Shown: positions 1 through 10,338 of the stretch, in pieces
How positions within the stretch are numbered: position 1 is the stretch's first letter
Layout of the letters: each line of letters begins with the position of its first letter
DNA from: Chitinophagaceae bacterium PMP191F
GTDB lineage: Bacteria > Bacteroidota > Bacteroidia > Chitinophagales > Chitinophagaceae
Reading direction: 5' to 3'
DNA length: 64,000 nucleotides
NCBI GenBank assembly: GCA_001302245.1
Contig: LGYU01000005.1
Coordinates: 248,001 to 312,000, forward strand
Notes under the pieces: generated by a model
Database searches by the model: none
Seen by the model: the letters and a program-made list of their open reading frames with translations, nothing else
What the model was told of the DNA's origin: nothing
Translations under genes and position numbers: made by a program

Positions 1-723
1 AAATTACATACCCTCGGGCCGCCAGAAGTAGCACATATTACCAAGCTGGAAAAATCTACGCATCGCGAAGTACTGACAGCGTTGAAAGAAGCCGGAATGG
101 ACAGTTTACCCGGTGCTGGTGCCGAAATTCTGACCGATCGTGTGCGCCGTCTTATCTCCAAAGGCAAGTGTGGCGCGCAGGAATGGTTGGATATAATGCA
201 CGAAGCACACAAACTGGACATTACCACTTCAGCCACCATGATGTTTGGCCATGTAGAAACCCTGCAGGAGCGTTTTGAGCATCTGGTAAAGCTGCGTGAA
301 GTACAATCGCGCAAGCCTGAGCACGCCAAAGGCTTCCTGGCATTTATTCCATGGACCTTCCAGGATGTAGATACCCTGCTGGCCAGGATCCGCGGAGTAC
401 ACAACCTTACAACAGCCGAAGAATATATCCGCATGATCGCCATCAGCCGTATTATGCTGCCCAACGTGAAAAACATACAGGCTTCCTGGCTTACCGTTGG
501 TAAACAAACAGCACAGGTTTGTTTGCATAGCGGGGCCAACGATTTTGGCAGTATTATGCTGGAAGAAAATGTGGTAAGCGCCGCCGGCGCCCCCCACCGC
601 TTTACTTACAGATCTATTCAGCAGGCCATCCGGGAAGCAGGTTTTGAACCGCAACTGCGCAACCAGCAGTACGAATTCAGAAAATTGCCCGAGATCATCG
701 AAGAGCAGGTAATTGATTATTAA
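1..723 (+). CDS. mqnC: Cyclic dehypoxanthinyl futalosine synthase (MqnC), 3' part
   Basis: The frame is open from base 1, so the 5' end lies outside the window and about 240 C-terminal residues are present. MqnC is a radical-SAM enzyme that cyclises dehypoxanthinyl futalosine in the futalosine route to menaquinone. What is seen is the second half of the TIM barrel: LPGAGAEIL with TDRVR, the TSATMMFGH segment, FIPWTFQ, and the signature GANDFGSIMLEENVVSAAG near the end. The CxxxCxxC cluster motif would be upstream of the window. The related aminofutalosine synthase MqnE is the alternative, but the NDFGSIMLEENVV stretch fits MqnC better. The gene ends with TAA and no hairpin follows at once. 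Confidence 0.9.
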   Translation, partial: KLHTLGPPEVAHITKLEKSTHREVLTALKEAGMDSLPGAGAEILTDRVRRLISKGKCGAQEWLDIMHEAHKLDITTSATMMFGHVETLQERFEHLVKLREVQSRKPEHAKGFLAFIPWTFQDVDTLLARIRGVHNLTTAEEYIRMIAISRIMLPNVKNIQASWLTVGKQTAQVCLHSGANDFGSIMLEENVVSAAGAPHRFTYRSIQQAIREAGFEPQLRNQQYEFRKLPEIIEEQVIDY

Positions 724-904
724 TTATCCTGTTTCAGATTAAAATTCTTTATGTTACATCAACAGTGGGGCTAATAGCCCCTTTATTATCTGATTTAAAT
801 CAAAAAAACTACTTATATACCCGTAACCGCCAAAAAAATACTCCTGATATTCAATAGAATGAAGAATTCATAGTTAATAAGGCGGGGAATCCAACGGTTA
901 AAAT

Positions 905-3900
905 ATGAAAAGCCCGTTACGCAAATTATTTCGCATAGCAACCATTGTATTAGCAGGTGTGCTGTTATTCAATTTCTTTGGGTATTATCTTATCAATCGT
1001 AAATCAGAACAGAACAAGGAGCTGGTACAGATTGTAAGCATTGCCGGAAGACAACACACACTTAGCCAGACAATTACCAAAAATGCGCTGCTGTTGCTGG
1101 ACGAAACTTTTCCGGCGGGTAATAAACGTGCAGTTTACCTGAACCTGCAAAGCGATCTGCAGGAGTTTGCCCAGAAAGACAGCTTCCTGCGCCAGGAGAT
1201 CAGGTTACCAGGTATTACTGCACCCAATAATTTTGAAACCAATCACCAGCTCAGTCTGCTGAAAACCTATGCCAGCAGCCTGATCAGTATAGGTAAAGAC
1301 ATTCTGCTGGCAACCGCCTCCGATTCTGAAAGTCACGAATTCAACAAACCGGCACTCCGCAAAACGCTGCTGTACAACGAAAGCCATTTTCTGCCCATCA
1401 TGCATTCGCTGACAGAAAATTATGTGGTTATTGTACAGGACCAGTTAAAACTTTCTTCCAGCATCAATACAGGCAAGTTCATTGTACTCATCATTGCATT
1501 TATTTGCCTGGGTGTGCTGGTACTAGAACCGCTTTTCCGAAGCAACCGCAACAACCTTATTGCCCTGCAGACCGCCCAGAATGAACTGCTGCAGGAAAAA
1601 AAATACCTCTCGTCCATCCTCAATTCGCAAACCAGTTATGTTATCCGTATTGATGCCGACGGGAATTTTACGTATGCCAATCCCCGCTTTTTGAATGACT
1701 TTGGCTACCACGAAAAAGAACTGACCGGTATTCCTTTTTATACCACCATTTTCCCCAAAGACATTCATCGCTGCGAACAAATGGCCGATGAATGTTATGA
1801 AACACCCGGCAAGATCCGGAAGCTGCTGATACGAAAACCCATTTCACACTCCAGCCGCTATGAATGGACAGAATGGGAATTCATTGCGCTGCAAAACGAA
1901 AATGGCATACTACAGTTACAAGGCATTGGGTTGAATGTTACAGACAGGGTAAAAGCAGAAGAATTGAAAGAAGAAGCCATCCTTACCTCTTCCTACGCTA
2001 TGACCTACGCACGTATGGGGAGCTGGAAAATGAACTTCAATACCAGGGAGCTGGAACTGAGTAAGGAGCTGATGATCATGCTGGAAAACAATCCTTCTGA
2101 AGCCACACTACCTTTTGAAACATACCTGCATACGTATGTTGTACCGGAAGACCGGCACATACTGGTGGAGAAACTGCAATTGATGATGCAGAACAGCCAC
2201 GACAAAAATTATGAGATCAGCTTTACCAACCGCGTTATTGATTACAACAACCAACTGCACTACCTTTCTGTAAAAGGAAGAATTGTTGATGAAAACGGCG
2301 GGTTCGGTATTGCTAAAGATATTACTGCTGAAAAAGGTGCCGAGCAGGCCATCCAGAACAGCGAACAGAAATTCCGCTTACTGGCCGAACACTCCGAAGA
2401 TATTATCACGGTAAATCTTCCCAACGGCACATTACAATATGTATCGCCTTCTATCCAGAAAGTACTGGGTTTCCGCGAGGATGAAGTGAACGGGCAGAAG
2501 ATCCAGGATTACATTCACCCGGACGATCTGTATAAATTCACCTCCACGGAAGACCCGACACAGTTCAACGATGTAGAATACATTACGCTCCGCTACCGGA
2601 TGCGTACCAAATTCGATAATTATATCTGGTTGGAAAGTATTCTGAAACCGGTAAAAGACAATGGGGTAGTGACCAGCCTTATCTGCACATCACGCAATAT
2701 TACCGAACGCAAAAAAGCAGAAGCAGAAAGAGAGCAACTGCTACAGGATGTAAAACAGTCTGAAGAATTACTGCGTACGGTAATCAACTCAACTCCTGAC
2801 TGGATATATATTAAAGATGTTGATCACCGTTTTTTACTGGTAAACCAGGCATTTTCCAGCAACATGCACATGGCGCCACAGGAGTTTGTTGGTAAAACGG
2901 AACTAGAACTGGGCATCCCGGAAGAGCTGGTAAAAGGCAATGATGAAAAAGGTATCCGCGGTTTCTGGACAGATGATGAGGAAGTTATCAGAAGCGGTAA
3001 GATTAAATTCATTTTAGAAGAACCGCATATTATAGATGACAAACCGCAGGTGATGAGTACCGTAAAAGTACCTCTGCGCGATGGTGAAGGTGTGGTATGG
3101 GGTGTACTGGGTTTTGTGCACAACATTACCGAACTGAAAAAAGTAGAAGAAAGTTTGCGTCGTAAAGACCAGTTGCTACAGGCGGTGTCAGAAGCTACTC
3201 ACCAACTGATCAGTAACAACAGCCTGGAAGATGCCATTGGTGAAGCGATCCACCTACTGGGTATCAAAATGCAGGTAGATACTGTGAACGTATATAAAAA
3301 CCGCTATGATGCTGTTGAAGATAAATGGTATGGCAGCCAGATCCTGCACTGGGATAGTTCAACCAACGATCTGCTGCATCGTAATCCTGAGTTCCAGGAG
3401 CGTGAGTTGAACATGGAGAATTCTTTATTCTCTACCCTGATCAAAGAAGAGATCTTTGCCAGCCATACACAGAAAATAGCCGAGCAGGATGCCCGTGATT
3501 TCTATAAGATGCTGGGCATACAGTCTGTTGCGCTGCTCCCCATCTTCACACTGCACAACTTCTGGGGATTTGTAAGCTTTGGTGATTGTAAAACCGAACG
3601 CGAGTGGACATTAACTGAATTTACCATTCTGCAATCATTTGCCGCTACACTGGCAGCCGCCATTGAACGCAAACAGATGGAGCAGGAACTGGTTACTGCC
3701 AAAGACATGGCTGAAAGTGCCAGTATTGCCAAAAGCGAATTCATGGCCAATATGAGCCATGAGCTGCGTACGCCCATGAACGGCATTATTGGTTTTACTG
3801 ACCTGGTACTAACCACCGATCTGCAGAAATCACAACGTGATTACCTGGATAATGTGAAAAGGTCTGCCTATGGTCTGCTGGATATTATCAACGATATTCT

Positions 3901-5281
3901 TGACTTTTCAAAAATTGAAGCCGGTAAATTACAAATTGACAATACTTCTTTCAGACTGGATGAACTGGTGGAAGAGACCATTGACATTCTTACACTGAAA
4001 GCTTTTGAAAAGAACCTGGAAATGATCTGCCACATTGATCCTGAACTGCCTTCGCAGGTAAGCGGTGATCCGGTGCGTATACGCCAGGTGCTGGTGAACC
4101 TGCTGGGCAATGCTATCAAATTTACCCAGGAAGGAGAGATCTTTGTTTCTGTAATGAAAGCAGGTGGTATTTACCTGAAAGACAACTGTGAGTTCCTGGA
4201 TGTACAGTTTGTGATCCGTGATACCGGTATTGGTATTGCCAGGGAAAAACTGTCGAAGATCTTTGAAAGCTTTACACAAGCCGATTCTTCCACTACCCGT
4301 CGTTATGGCGGTACCGGTTTGGGACTAACCATTTCCAGAAGTCTTGCTACATTGATGGAAGGTGATCTGCTGGTAGAGAGTGAGCTGGGCAAAGGAAGTG
4401 TGTTTACCCTGCATATTCCGCTGGAAGTGATCAATCAACGGCCACAGTTATCACCCACACACAAACCGCCATTGCGCAAAGTACTGGTCATTGATGACAA
4501 TAGTACCAACCGCTGGCTGATGCAGGAAATATTCGGCTATTTTGAAATTGAATGCGAGGTAGCCGATGGTGCAACCAATGCGTTTGAAATACTGGAAAGG
4601 ATACAGCAGCAACAGGAAGTGCTGGACCTCATCATCACTGATCACCACATGCCTGAAATGGATGGCATTGAACTGATCACCGCTATCCGTGAACGGTTCA
4701 ACCGCATTACACAGCCTGCCATACTGATGTCCTCTTCACTGGAGAAAGGCATCTTCCATCATGAGGCGGAAAAACTGGGCATCCATTGCCTGCTGACCAA
4801 GCCGGTAAAAATGTACGAGCTGTATGCCCTGCTGTCGTCTATGTTCATGGCCGAAAAACAAGCTACCGTTCCAACTACCCAATACCCTACTATCGAAAAA
4901 ATGACCGACTCTGCATCTATCCTTGTAGTAGAAGATGACGCCATCAATATGATGCTGATCTCTGAAGTACTACGCAAAATGGGATTTAATGTACTGCAGG
5001 CTTTCAACGGCAAACAGGCTCTGGAAATGCTGCAACAGACCGACCCCATACTGATCTTTATGGATGTGAATATGCCCGAAATGGATGGTTATGCCACCAC
5101 GCGCATTATCCGTCAGTTACCCGAACCATATCGCTATCTGCCGGTCATTGCACTGACTGCGGATGCTATGCAGGGGGATAAAGAAAAATGTATTGAGGCA
5201 GGCATGAATGATTACATATCAAAACCTTTCCGCATTGAAGAAATTGAATCCGTATTGAAAAACAGGCTCATATCTGCATAA
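905..5281 (+). CDS. Hybrid sensor histidine kinase, multi-PAS/GAF with two receiver domains
   Basis: A 1458-residue membrane-anchored hybrid kinase that probably senses both periplasmic and cytoplasmic signals. A first membrane helix (about 12-31) and a second (about 188-208) enclose a helical periplasmic domain containing AGRQHTLSQ, resembling the PilJ/NarX-type sensor module. Then come about four PAS domains (roughly 233-350, 365-475, 485-600, 620-745), a GAF domain (about 755-915), HisKA with the H-box [10 protein letters not shown] (His952), an HATPase with N-box NLLGNAIKF and a GGTGLGL box, and two receiver domains with phospho-acceptors Asp1246 ([10 protein letters not shown]) and Asp1387 ([10 protein letters not shown]). 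No output DNA-binding domain is present, so signalling probably continues to a separate HPt or response regulator that is not adjacent. The ATG at 905 is followed at once by a membrane segment. The ligand is unknown. Confidence 0.92.
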   Translation: MKSPLRKLFRIATIVLAGVLLFNFFGYYLINRKSEQNKELVQIVSIAGRQHTLSQTITKNALLLLDETFPAGNKRAVYLNLQSDLQEFAQKDSFLRQEIRLPGITAPNNFETNHQLSLLKTYASSLISIGKDILLATASDSESHEFNKPALRKTLLYNESHFLPIMHSLTENYVVIVQDQLKLSSSINTGKFIVLIIAFICLGVLVLEPLFRSNRNNLIALQTAQNELLQEKKYLSSILNSQTSYVIRIDADGNFTYANPRFLNDFGYHEKELTGIPFYTTIFPKDIHRCEQMADECYETPGKIRKLLIRKPISHSSRYEWTEWEFIALQNENGILQLQGIGLNVTDRVKAEELKEEAILTSSYAMTYARMGSWKMNFNTRELELSKELMIMLENNPSEATLPFETYLHTYVVPEDRHILVEKLQLMMQNSHDKNYEISFTNRVIDYNNQLHYLSVKGRIVDENGGFGIAKDITAEKGAEQAIQNSEQKFRLLAEHSEDIITVNLPNGTLQYVSPSIQKVLGFREDEVNGQKIQDYIHPDDLYKFTSTEDPTQFNDVEYITLRYRMRTKFDNYIWLESILKPVKDNGVVTSLICTSRNITERKKAEAEREQLLQDVKQSEELLRTVINSTPDWIYIKDVDHRFLLVNQAFSSNMHMAPQEFVGKTELELGIPEELVKGNDEKGIRGFWTDDEEVIRSGKIKFILEEPHIIDDKPQVMSTVKVPLRDGEGVVWGVLGFVHNITELKKVEESLRRKDQLLQAVSEATHQLISNNSLEDAIGEAIHLLGIKMQVDTVNVYKNRYDAVEDKWYGSQILHWDSSTNDLLHRNPEFQERELNMENSLFSTLIKEEIFASHTQKIAEQDARDFYKMLGIQSVALLPIFTLHNFWGFVSFGDCKTEREWTLTEFTILQSFAATLAAAIERKQMEQELVTAKDMAESASIAKSEFMANMSHELRTPMNGIIGFTDLVLTTDLQKSQRDYLDNVKRSAYGLLDIINDILDFSKIEAGKLQIDNTSFRLDELVEETIDILTLKAFEKNLEMICHIDPELPSQVSGDPVRIRQVLVNLLGNAIKFTQEGEIFVSVMKAGGIYLKDNCEFLDVQFVIRDTGIGIAREKLSKIFESFTQADSSTTRRYGGTGLGLTISRSLATLMEGDLLVESELGKGSVFTLHIPLEVINQRPQLSPTHKPPLRKVLVIDDNSTNRWLMQEIFGYFEIECEVADGATNAFEILERIQQQQEVLDLIITDHHMPEMDGIELITAIRERFNRITQPAILMSSSLEKGIFHHEAEKLGIHCLLTKPVKMYELYALLSSMFMAEKQATVPTTQYPTIEKMTDSASILVVEDDAINMMLISEVLRKMGFNVLQAFNGKQALEMLQQTDPILIFMDVNMPEMDGYATTRIIRQLPEPYRYLPVIALTADAMQGDKEKCIEAGMNDYISKPFRIEEIESVLKNRLISA

Positions 5282-5325
5282 ATTCAGCAGCCCCTATACA
5301 ACCCGCCGGCGCAGGATTGCATCTT

Positions 5326-5631
5326 ATGTGTAATTCAGCGCCTATGCAACAGTCATCGCGCCAGGTTTCGCTGGCATTCTGTATCTGTATGGACCTTATC
5401 GGCTATTTCAGTTATGCAGTACCGGTTCTGGGAGAGCTGACTGATATTATCTGGGCCCCGGTATCGGCCTTTATTTTCTTTCTTACCTTCCGTAGCTGGA
5501 GGGGTGCCCTGGGCGGACTGTTTAATTTTGTAGAAGAACTAATGCCCGGCACGGACTTTATTCCCAGTTTTACCATTATGTGGGTCTGGCAGCGGCTGCG
5601 GCAAACCAGCCTGCGTACATCCCGCATCTGA
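5326..5631 (+). CDS. Small membrane protein of unknown function
   Basis: A 101-residue protein starting 44 bases after the hybrid kinase, same strand, so possibly co-transcribed with it. A TTG nine bases upstream also opens the frame; ATG 5326 is preferred, and an internal ATG at 5344 is possible. A hydrophobic stretch (about residues 15-32) and a second (about 40-55, APVSAFIFFLTF) suggest two membrane passes, followed by FNFVEELMPGTDFIPSFT and a basic tail. I recognise no family with certainty, although the pattern resembles small conserved membrane proteins of Bacteroidota. It is convergent with rprY, with two bases between the stop codons. Confidence 0.6.
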   Translation: MCNSAPMQQSSRQVSLAFCICMDLIGYFSYAVPVLGELTDIIWAPVSAFIFFLTFRSWRGALGGLFNFVEELMPGTDFIPSFTIMWVWQRLRQTSLRTSRI

Positions 5632-5633
5632 TC

Positions 5634-6329
5634 TTACCCCATTACAAAACGATACCCGATACCTTTAATCGTGATGATCTCCAGTGATTCATCCTCTTTC
5701 AGGTAACCACGTAGTTTGGTAATATACACATCAAGATTGCGTGAATTAAAAAATGAATCATTTCCCCACAACAGGTTCAGAATATCCTTGCGGTCAATTA
5801 TTTTATCGCGGTTCTTCAGCAGCAGTTTCAGCAATTCATTTTCCCTGAATGATAACTTCCGTTCTGTTCCATCAATACACAGCGTTTGCCTGATCTGATG
5901 AAATACATATTTACCCAGCTTCATTTCATCGCCGGTAGTGGTAGCAATACCTGCACCTTCACGCTTGTATCGCAGTGCATTTTCGATCCGCACAATCAGC
6001 TCTTCCATGCTGAAGGGCTTTCGGATATAGTCATTACCGCCTGATGAAAAACCCTTTACCAGATCGTCAGTTTGCGTTTTGGCTGTAAGAAAAATAATGG
6101 GCACATCTTCATTTAAGTCACGTATCTCTTCTGCAACGGTAAAGCCATCTTTATTGGGCAGCATTACATCCAGCACACAGATATCGGGATTGATCTGTTT
6201 AAATACTTTCAGCACATTAGCGCCGTCATCTTCCATTACCACATCAAAGCCGCGGCTTTCCAGGCTTTCCTTTACGATCTTTCCTAAAAAGGTTTCGTCT
6301 TCTACGTACAGAACGCGTGTTTTGCTCAT
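5634..6329 (-). CDS. rprY: OmpR-family response regulator, RprY-like
   Basis: A 231-residue response regulator. The N-terminal receiver domain (about 1-120) has the acidic pair in VEDE, phospho-acceptor Asp54 (CVLDVMLPNKDG), the switch Thr in FLTAKTQ and the conserved KPF. The C-terminal winged helix (about 133-230) has LSFRENELLKLLL, DRKDILNLLWG, the recognition-helix pattern NSRNLDVYITKLR and the terminal IKGIGYRFV. It presumably binds DNA when phosphorylated by the kinase encoded directly upstream, whose frame overlaps this ATG by four bases (translational coupling). The name follows the Bacteroides RprX/RprY pair; which genes it controls cannot be read here. Confidence 0.9.
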   Translation of the reverse strand: MSKTRVLYVEDETFLGKIVKESLESRGFDVVMEDDGANVLKVFKQINPDICVLDVMLPNKDGFTVAEEIRDLNEDVPIIFLTAKTQTDDLVKGFSSGGNDYIRKPFSMEELIVRIENALRYKREGAGIATTTGDEMKLGKYVFHQIRQTLCIDGTERKLSFRENELLKLLLKNRDKIIDRKDILNLLWGNDSFFNSRNLDVYITKLRGYLKEDESLEIITIKGIGYRFVMG

Positions 6330-8137
6330 GTGTTTTTGGGTAGTTTTATGGTAAAGCGGCTGCCAATACCGGGTTGGCTTTCAACATCCATTTGTCCGTT
6401 ATGACGTTGAACTACGTAAGCAACATAGCTTAAGCCCAGTCCATACCCTTTCACATTATGGGTATCACCAGTGGGCACACGGAAAAATTTATCAAATATT
6501 TTTTTACGATACTCCGGCGAAATACCGATACCATTATCAGTAACACTCATTTCAAATTCCTGCTCCCGCTCTGTCAGCGACACTTCAATAGCAGGGTTTG
6601 CCTTACTGTACTTCAGTGCATTGTCCAGCAGATTGAACAGTACGCTGGTAATATGCAGCTGATCACCTTTCAATGTGAAGTTCTCTCCTTCCAGCCGAAC
6701 ATTGATCTTTGCCTTATATTTTTCAAACTGCAACCGCATGGATGATACAACTTCTTCTACCAGCTTCTGCAGATTAAAATTCTCATGCCGCAGTTCAATC
6801 TGCTGTTTTTCAAACATTGACAATCTCAATACTTTATCTACCAGCAGCGACAGGCGTTGCAACTCGTTCTCGGAAATATCAAGGTATTCACTGGTACGCT
6901 TCGGATCGTTCAGTGCATTGAAATTTTTCAACGCTTCAATGGCTACACTTACTGTGGCAATAGGCGTTTTTAATTCGTGGGTAATATTGCTAATAAAATC
7001 ATTTTTCAGCTGTGTTAGCTTACGTTGTTGTACCAGGTTGCGTAACAACAACAGAAATGACAAAATGGTCAACCCCACCAGCAGGAATGATACAATGATC
7101 TGCGGATACAGTTTTTTGAGAATGTACCCGAAAGTGTTTTGCAACTCAATTTTGTATACAAAGGGATACAGGTATCCTACCAGTATTTCATTGTCGCCCT
7201 GCAATTGCGAACGTCTGGTTGAAATATCGTCATGCTCACGCTCACCCGGACGACGGGCTATCATAAAAGGCACTACCATCTTTTCTTTCTGCATCATGAT
7301 ACGCAGAGTATCTGACAGCTCTTTTATGGTAATGGTATCTTTTAGCAGTTCATTGCTCTTTAGGATCTGAACAAAATTAAATCCCGGAGTTCTGTTGGTC
7401 AGTATCCGTGCCGTAGCCTGGCTGGTGCGTGCGGCAATTCCTACGCCTGTTCTTTTGAAAGAAGTATCATAACGCCAGGTAGCTCTGGCCACTACCCCCG
7501 CACGTTTTATCCTTCCGGAAGAGTCTTTTATTTCAAGGGTTGTATCAATATTTGCAAATACCAGGTTAGAGTCTCTGCGTTGCAAAAGAATACGTGGCAC
7601 TTCATTGAGGGAAATTTTTCCTCTCACCCTGATAGTACCGGAATCTTCGGAACGAAAATTACCATTTGCAGCCTCCGGATGTGCCATCATGTGCAACAGG
7701 GCTGTAGATACTGCCCGTTTATCGATATTACTATCGCCGGGTGCAACTGATGTGGCTATGGTGGCGCCATCTTTGGTGCGGATAACAATATCACCGTTAC
7801 GCAGCACATTGACCGATTTTATTTTCTCAGGATCAATATGCACAGAATCCGGCTTTCCCTTTTTAGGCGTTTTTTTTGCAAAGGCCATAGCGGCTTTTAC
7901 CGGAGCTGTACCAGGACCAGCAACAGCCGGTATATGTATATTCTGGGTATCGTTATCAGATATTTTGCCGATCTGAACTTCATACACGGCATTCCGGAAC
8001 AATACATTGGTACGCAACTGCAGGGTTTGCTGCTGCTCTTTAAAATTTTTATACAGCCAGTACGACTGAAAGGCAATAATGGCCACAATAGCCAGCAGCA
8101 TCAGCCCAATGGATATATATAAGCGTCTTTTCGCCAT
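6326..8137 (-). CDS. rprX: Sensor histidine kinase, RprX-like
   Basis: A 603-residue inner-membrane kinase with an N-terminal membrane helix (about 9-28), a large periplasmic region of some 315 residues, a second helix (about 347-366), HisKA with H-box SNITHELKTPIATVSVA (His387), and an HATPase with NLLDNALKYS, DNGIGISPEY and GYGLGLSYV. It is the partner of the response regulator immediately downstream; the frames overlap by four bases. A GTG six bases upstream also opens the frame, but a consensus -7 box at 8143-8150 puts transcription initiation at or very near ATG 8137, so the mRNA would be almost leaderless. The periplasmic segment has no domain I can name. Confidence 0.9.
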   Translation of the reverse strand: MAKRRLYISIGLMLLAIVAIIAFQSYWLYKNFKEQQQTLQLRTNVLFRNAVYEVQIGKISDNDTQNIHIPAVAGPGTAPVKAAMAFAKKTPKKGKPDSVHIDPEKIKSVNVLRNGDIVIRTKDGATIATSVAPGDSNIDKRAVSTALLHMMAHPEAANGNFRSEDSGTIRVRGKISLNEVPRILLQRRDSNLVFANIDTTLEIKDSSGRIKRAGVVARATWRYDTSFKRTGVGIAARTSQATARILTNRTPGFNFVQILKSNELLKDTITIKELSDTLRIMMQKEKMVVPFMIARRPGEREHDDISTRRSQLQGDNEILVGYLYPFVYKIELQNTFGYILKKLYPQIIVSFLLVGLTILSFLLLLRNLVQQRKLTQLKNDFISNITHELKTPIATVSVAIEALKNFNALNDPKRTSEYLDISENELQRLSLLVDKVLRLSMFEKQQIELRHENFNLQKLVEEVVSSMRLQFEKYKAKINVRLEGENFTLKGDQLHITSVLFNLLDNALKYSKANPAIEVSLTEREQEFEMSVTDNGIGISPEYRKKIFDKFFRVPTGDTHNVKGYGLGLSYVAYVVQRHNGQMDVESQPGIGSRFTIKLPKNT

Positions 8138-8142
8138 GTACA

Positions 8143-8150
8143 CAAAAGTA
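8143..8150 (-). promoter_or_regulatory. -7 box TACTTTTG for rprXY
   Basis: A perfect match to the Bacteroidota -7 consensus TAnnTTTG on the minus strand just before the kinase start. No TTG lies at the usual 19-21 base distance, so the -33 element is weak or absent. Confidence 0.45.
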
Positions 8151-8237
8151 ACCGATTCGCTTTTACCTGTTTTTCTGTGTTAACCTTAATTAACATTAAA
8201 CCAAGGTGCATTAACCTGTCTTCGGCTACAGGGACAA

Positions 8238-8245
8238 TAGTTTTG
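8238..8245 (+). promoter_or_regulatory. -7 box TAGTTTTG for the GLPGLI gene
   Basis: A match to TAnnTTTG about 23 bases before the ATG at 8269. No good -33 TTG at the expected spacing. Divergent from the rprXY promoter about 90 bases away. Confidence 0.45.
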
Positions 8246-8268
8246 TTCTTATAAAATTTAACCAATTT

Positions 8269-9126
8269 ATGAAGAAAATAATGATTGCGGGGTGTATTAT
8301 ACTGGCCGCATCGCAGGTACAGGCTCAGCAGGAACAGGGAAAGGCATCTCAGATGGATATACTGAAACAGGGAAAAATACTGTATGAACATACTATACAG
8401 CTGCGGATTCGCATTGACGGACTGACTCCTGAAATGCAAAACGCTATACCACGCTCACGCACCAACCGGTTGGAAGTATTGTTTGGTAATAATCAATCAC
8501 TGCGCCGTGCAGTGGTGGATGATATTGCAGATGATGCCGTGCAAGGCATGAGTTCAGGAGGCGCCAACGTACAGTTCCGCACAATGGGTGGAGGAGCCAA
8601 TGATATTGTTTATACTGATCTGGGTGCGGGTATACGTACACAACAAACCGAATTTGCAGCTAAAACATACATCATTACAGACACTGTCACCAAATTACCC
8701 TGGAAACTGACCGGTGACACCAAAGTGATTTTGAACTATCCATGCCAGAAGGCTGTAACACAGGTTATGGGCAAACGCACTAATACCAATATAGTAGATG
8801 GTAAAGCAGTTCAGGAACAGGTTGCAGATACCAGCAATATTGAAGTATGGTTTACAGGCGTGATCCCTGTTTCTGCAGGGCCTGATTACATGGCGCAGCT
8901 TCCGGGGGCTATTCTTGAAATTGACATCAATAACGGACGCGATGTGTATAAAGCAATTGAGGTATCGCCCAAAATTGATGTTGCCAGCATTAAGGAGCCC
9001 AAAAACGGGAAAAAGATCAGCAGGGAAGAATTTAACAAAGAGCGTGAAAAACTGATGAAAGAGATGCAATCGCAAATGCAGATACGAAACGGTAGTAATG
9101 GCACCATAATGTTCCGGGCCAATTAA
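8269..9126 (+). CDS. GLPGLI family exported protein
   Basis: A 285-residue protein with a clear signal peptide (MKKIMIAGCIILAASQVQAQ, cleavage about residue 20). The diagnostic segment is VWFTGVIPVSAGPDYMAQLPGAILEID, which matches the GLPGLI family pattern (interface around W-F/Y, IPVS.GP, LPG.ILE) with Gln-Leu-Pro-Gly-Ala in place of Gly-Leu-Pro-Gly-Leu. The family occurs almost only in Bacteroidota and its function is unknown; members are predicted to be periplasmic or surface proteins. The gene is monocistronic: own promoter upstream, strong terminator downstream. It sits divergent to rprXY, a common arrangement for a regulator's target, but that is inference. Confidence 0.85.
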   Translation: MKKIMIAGCIILAASQVQAQQEQGKASQMDILKQGKILYEHTIQLRIRIDGLTPEMQNAIPRSRTNRLEVLFGNNQSLRRAVVDDIADDAVQGMSSGGANVQFRTMGGGANDIVYTDLGAGIRTQQTEFAAKTYIITDTVTKLPWKLTGDTKVILNYPCQKAVTQVMGKRTNTNIVDGKAVQEQVADTSNIEVWFTGVIPVSAGPDYMAQLPGAILEIDINNGRDVYKAIEVSPKIDVASIKEPKNGKKISREEFNKEREKLMKEMQSQMQIRNGSNGTIMFRAN

Positions 9127-9151
9127 GTTTTCTCCCTTTAGTTTAGAGTTT

Positions 9152-9185
9152 AAGCCGTCTTCATTTGTATGAAGGCGGCTTTTTT
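9152..9185 (+). terminator. Rho-independent terminator after the GLPGLI gene
   Basis: A 13-base-pair hairpin (AAGCCGTCTTCAT / ATGAAGGCGGCTT, one wobble) with a four-base loop, followed by a run of seven T. Confidence 0.85.
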
Positions 9186-9193
9186 GGTATTAG

Positions 9194-10231
9194 TTATTTC
9201 ACTGTTGTACCACGTGGCTGTATGCCAAAAATATCAGCCATCAGTTCATAGCTATGCAGTCTGTCCTCCTTACCCTCAGCAAAAGTAGCCAGCACTATTT
9301 CATCCACACCCGCAGCATCAGCCAGCGCCGTGATCTTCTGTTCTACTACTTCCGGCGTACCGATCACCATACGGTGACGATTGAACAATACACGTTGCCA
9401 TTCAGCATCTGTATATTCATAATCTTTGATCCCTTCATAATACGGGATCTCATCAAAACGACCTTTTTCAAAACTCAATAACCGGTAATCCATAACGGCC
9501 TGTACCTGCCTGGCTATTTCTTCGCTTTCAGAACAGAATGCAAAAATACCTACACTGGCCTGCGGCGCATCCAGCTGCGCAGATGGACGGAACCGGTCGC
9601 GGTAAATTCTTATAGCTTCTGCTGTTCCTACAGGATTAATGAACTGCGCAAACGACAATGCCATACCCAGGTGTGCTGCCAGGTAAGCACTTTCTCCACT
9701 GGATGTCAATATCCACAACTCTGGTTTTGTATCAATACTCGGTATCGCTTTTACTTTGCCGCCACCGGCATTGCCCACAGAAGCGGTATCTGTAAGAAAA
9801 GCCTGCAGATCGTGTAACTGCTGAATATATTCCTGCGGGTCGAATGTGTTGGAAGGATTGAGTAACTGTGCTGTCAACCGGTCACCACCCGGAGCTCGTC
9901 CCAGTCCCAGGTCAATACGATTGGGATGCAATGCTTCCAGCAAACGGAAGTTTTCGGCCACCTTCAGCGCACTGTGATTGGGCAACATAATACCGCCCGA
10001 CCCAATACGCAGCTCTTTTGTTTCTGCTGCCAGCCGGGCAATCAGTATTTCAGGTGCTGCACCGGCCAAAGTGATGGTATTGTGATGCTCTGATAACCAG
10101 TATCGTGTATAACCCAATGCATCGGCCAAGCGGGCCAGCTCAATACTTTCCTGTAAAGCTGCTGTGGCATTACTATTGCGACGGATAGGCGTTTGATCCA
10201 GTACGCTTAATTTCCATTTGCGGGTTTGCAT
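9194..10231 (-). CDS. LLM-class flavin-dependent oxidoreductase
   Basis: A 345-residue luciferase-like monooxygenase of the single-component type. Seen: the N-terminal SVLDQTPIR, RYWLSEHHN with the His-His pair typical of the class, RIGSGGIMLPNHSALKVAE, HPNRIDLGLGRAPGGD, a C-terminal FNRHRMVIGTPEVV and DEIVLATF. These are the conserved parts of the (beta-alpha)8 flavin-binding fold. Such enzymes use reduced FMN or F420 to oxidise varied substrates; the Bacteroidota members are mostly uncharacterised, and FMN is the likelier cofactor. The gene stands alone: the preceding minus-strand gene is closed by its own terminator at 10282-10314. Confidence 0.9.
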   Translation of the reverse strand: MQTRKWKLSVLDQTPIRRNSNATAALQESIELARLADALGYTRYWLSEHHNTITLAGAAPEILIARLAAETKELRIGSGGIMLPNHSALKVAENFRLLEALHPNRIDLGLGRAPGGDRLTAQLLNPSNTFDPQEYIQQLHDLQAFLTDTASVGNAGGGKVKAIPSIDTKPELWILTSSGESAYLAAHLGMALSFAQFINPVGTAEAIRIYRDRFRPSAQLDAPQASVGIFAFCSESEEIARQVQAVMDYRLLSFEKGRFDEIPYYEGIKDYEYTDAEWQRVLFNRHRMVIGTPEVVEQKITALADAAGVDEIVLATFAEGKEDRLHSYELMADIFGIQPRGTTVK

Positions 10232-10281
10232 ATAACCAATAACAGGTGCAGTGAGAAAAAGTTTAGCATTGCTTCACACGC

Positions 10282-10314
10282 AAAAGGCAGGCTCATTTTC
10301 TGAACCTGCCTTTT
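10282..10314 (-). terminator. Terminator downstream of the first beta-barrel gene
   Basis: A long near-perfect inverted repeat, AAAAGGCAGG...CCTGCCTTTT, with further pairing inside (one mismatch) and a short T-rich loop. It lies 25 bases past the stop at 10339 on the minus strand and is symmetrical enough to work in both directions. Confidence 0.8.
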
Positions 10315-10338
10315 GGTTGTACTTATCACGGTATGTTA

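Noticed and set aside
6675-7370. 231-residue plus-strand frame opposite rprX
   Set aside because: Overlaps the well-supported kinase completely and has a Ser/Phe/Cys-rich shadow composition with no motif.
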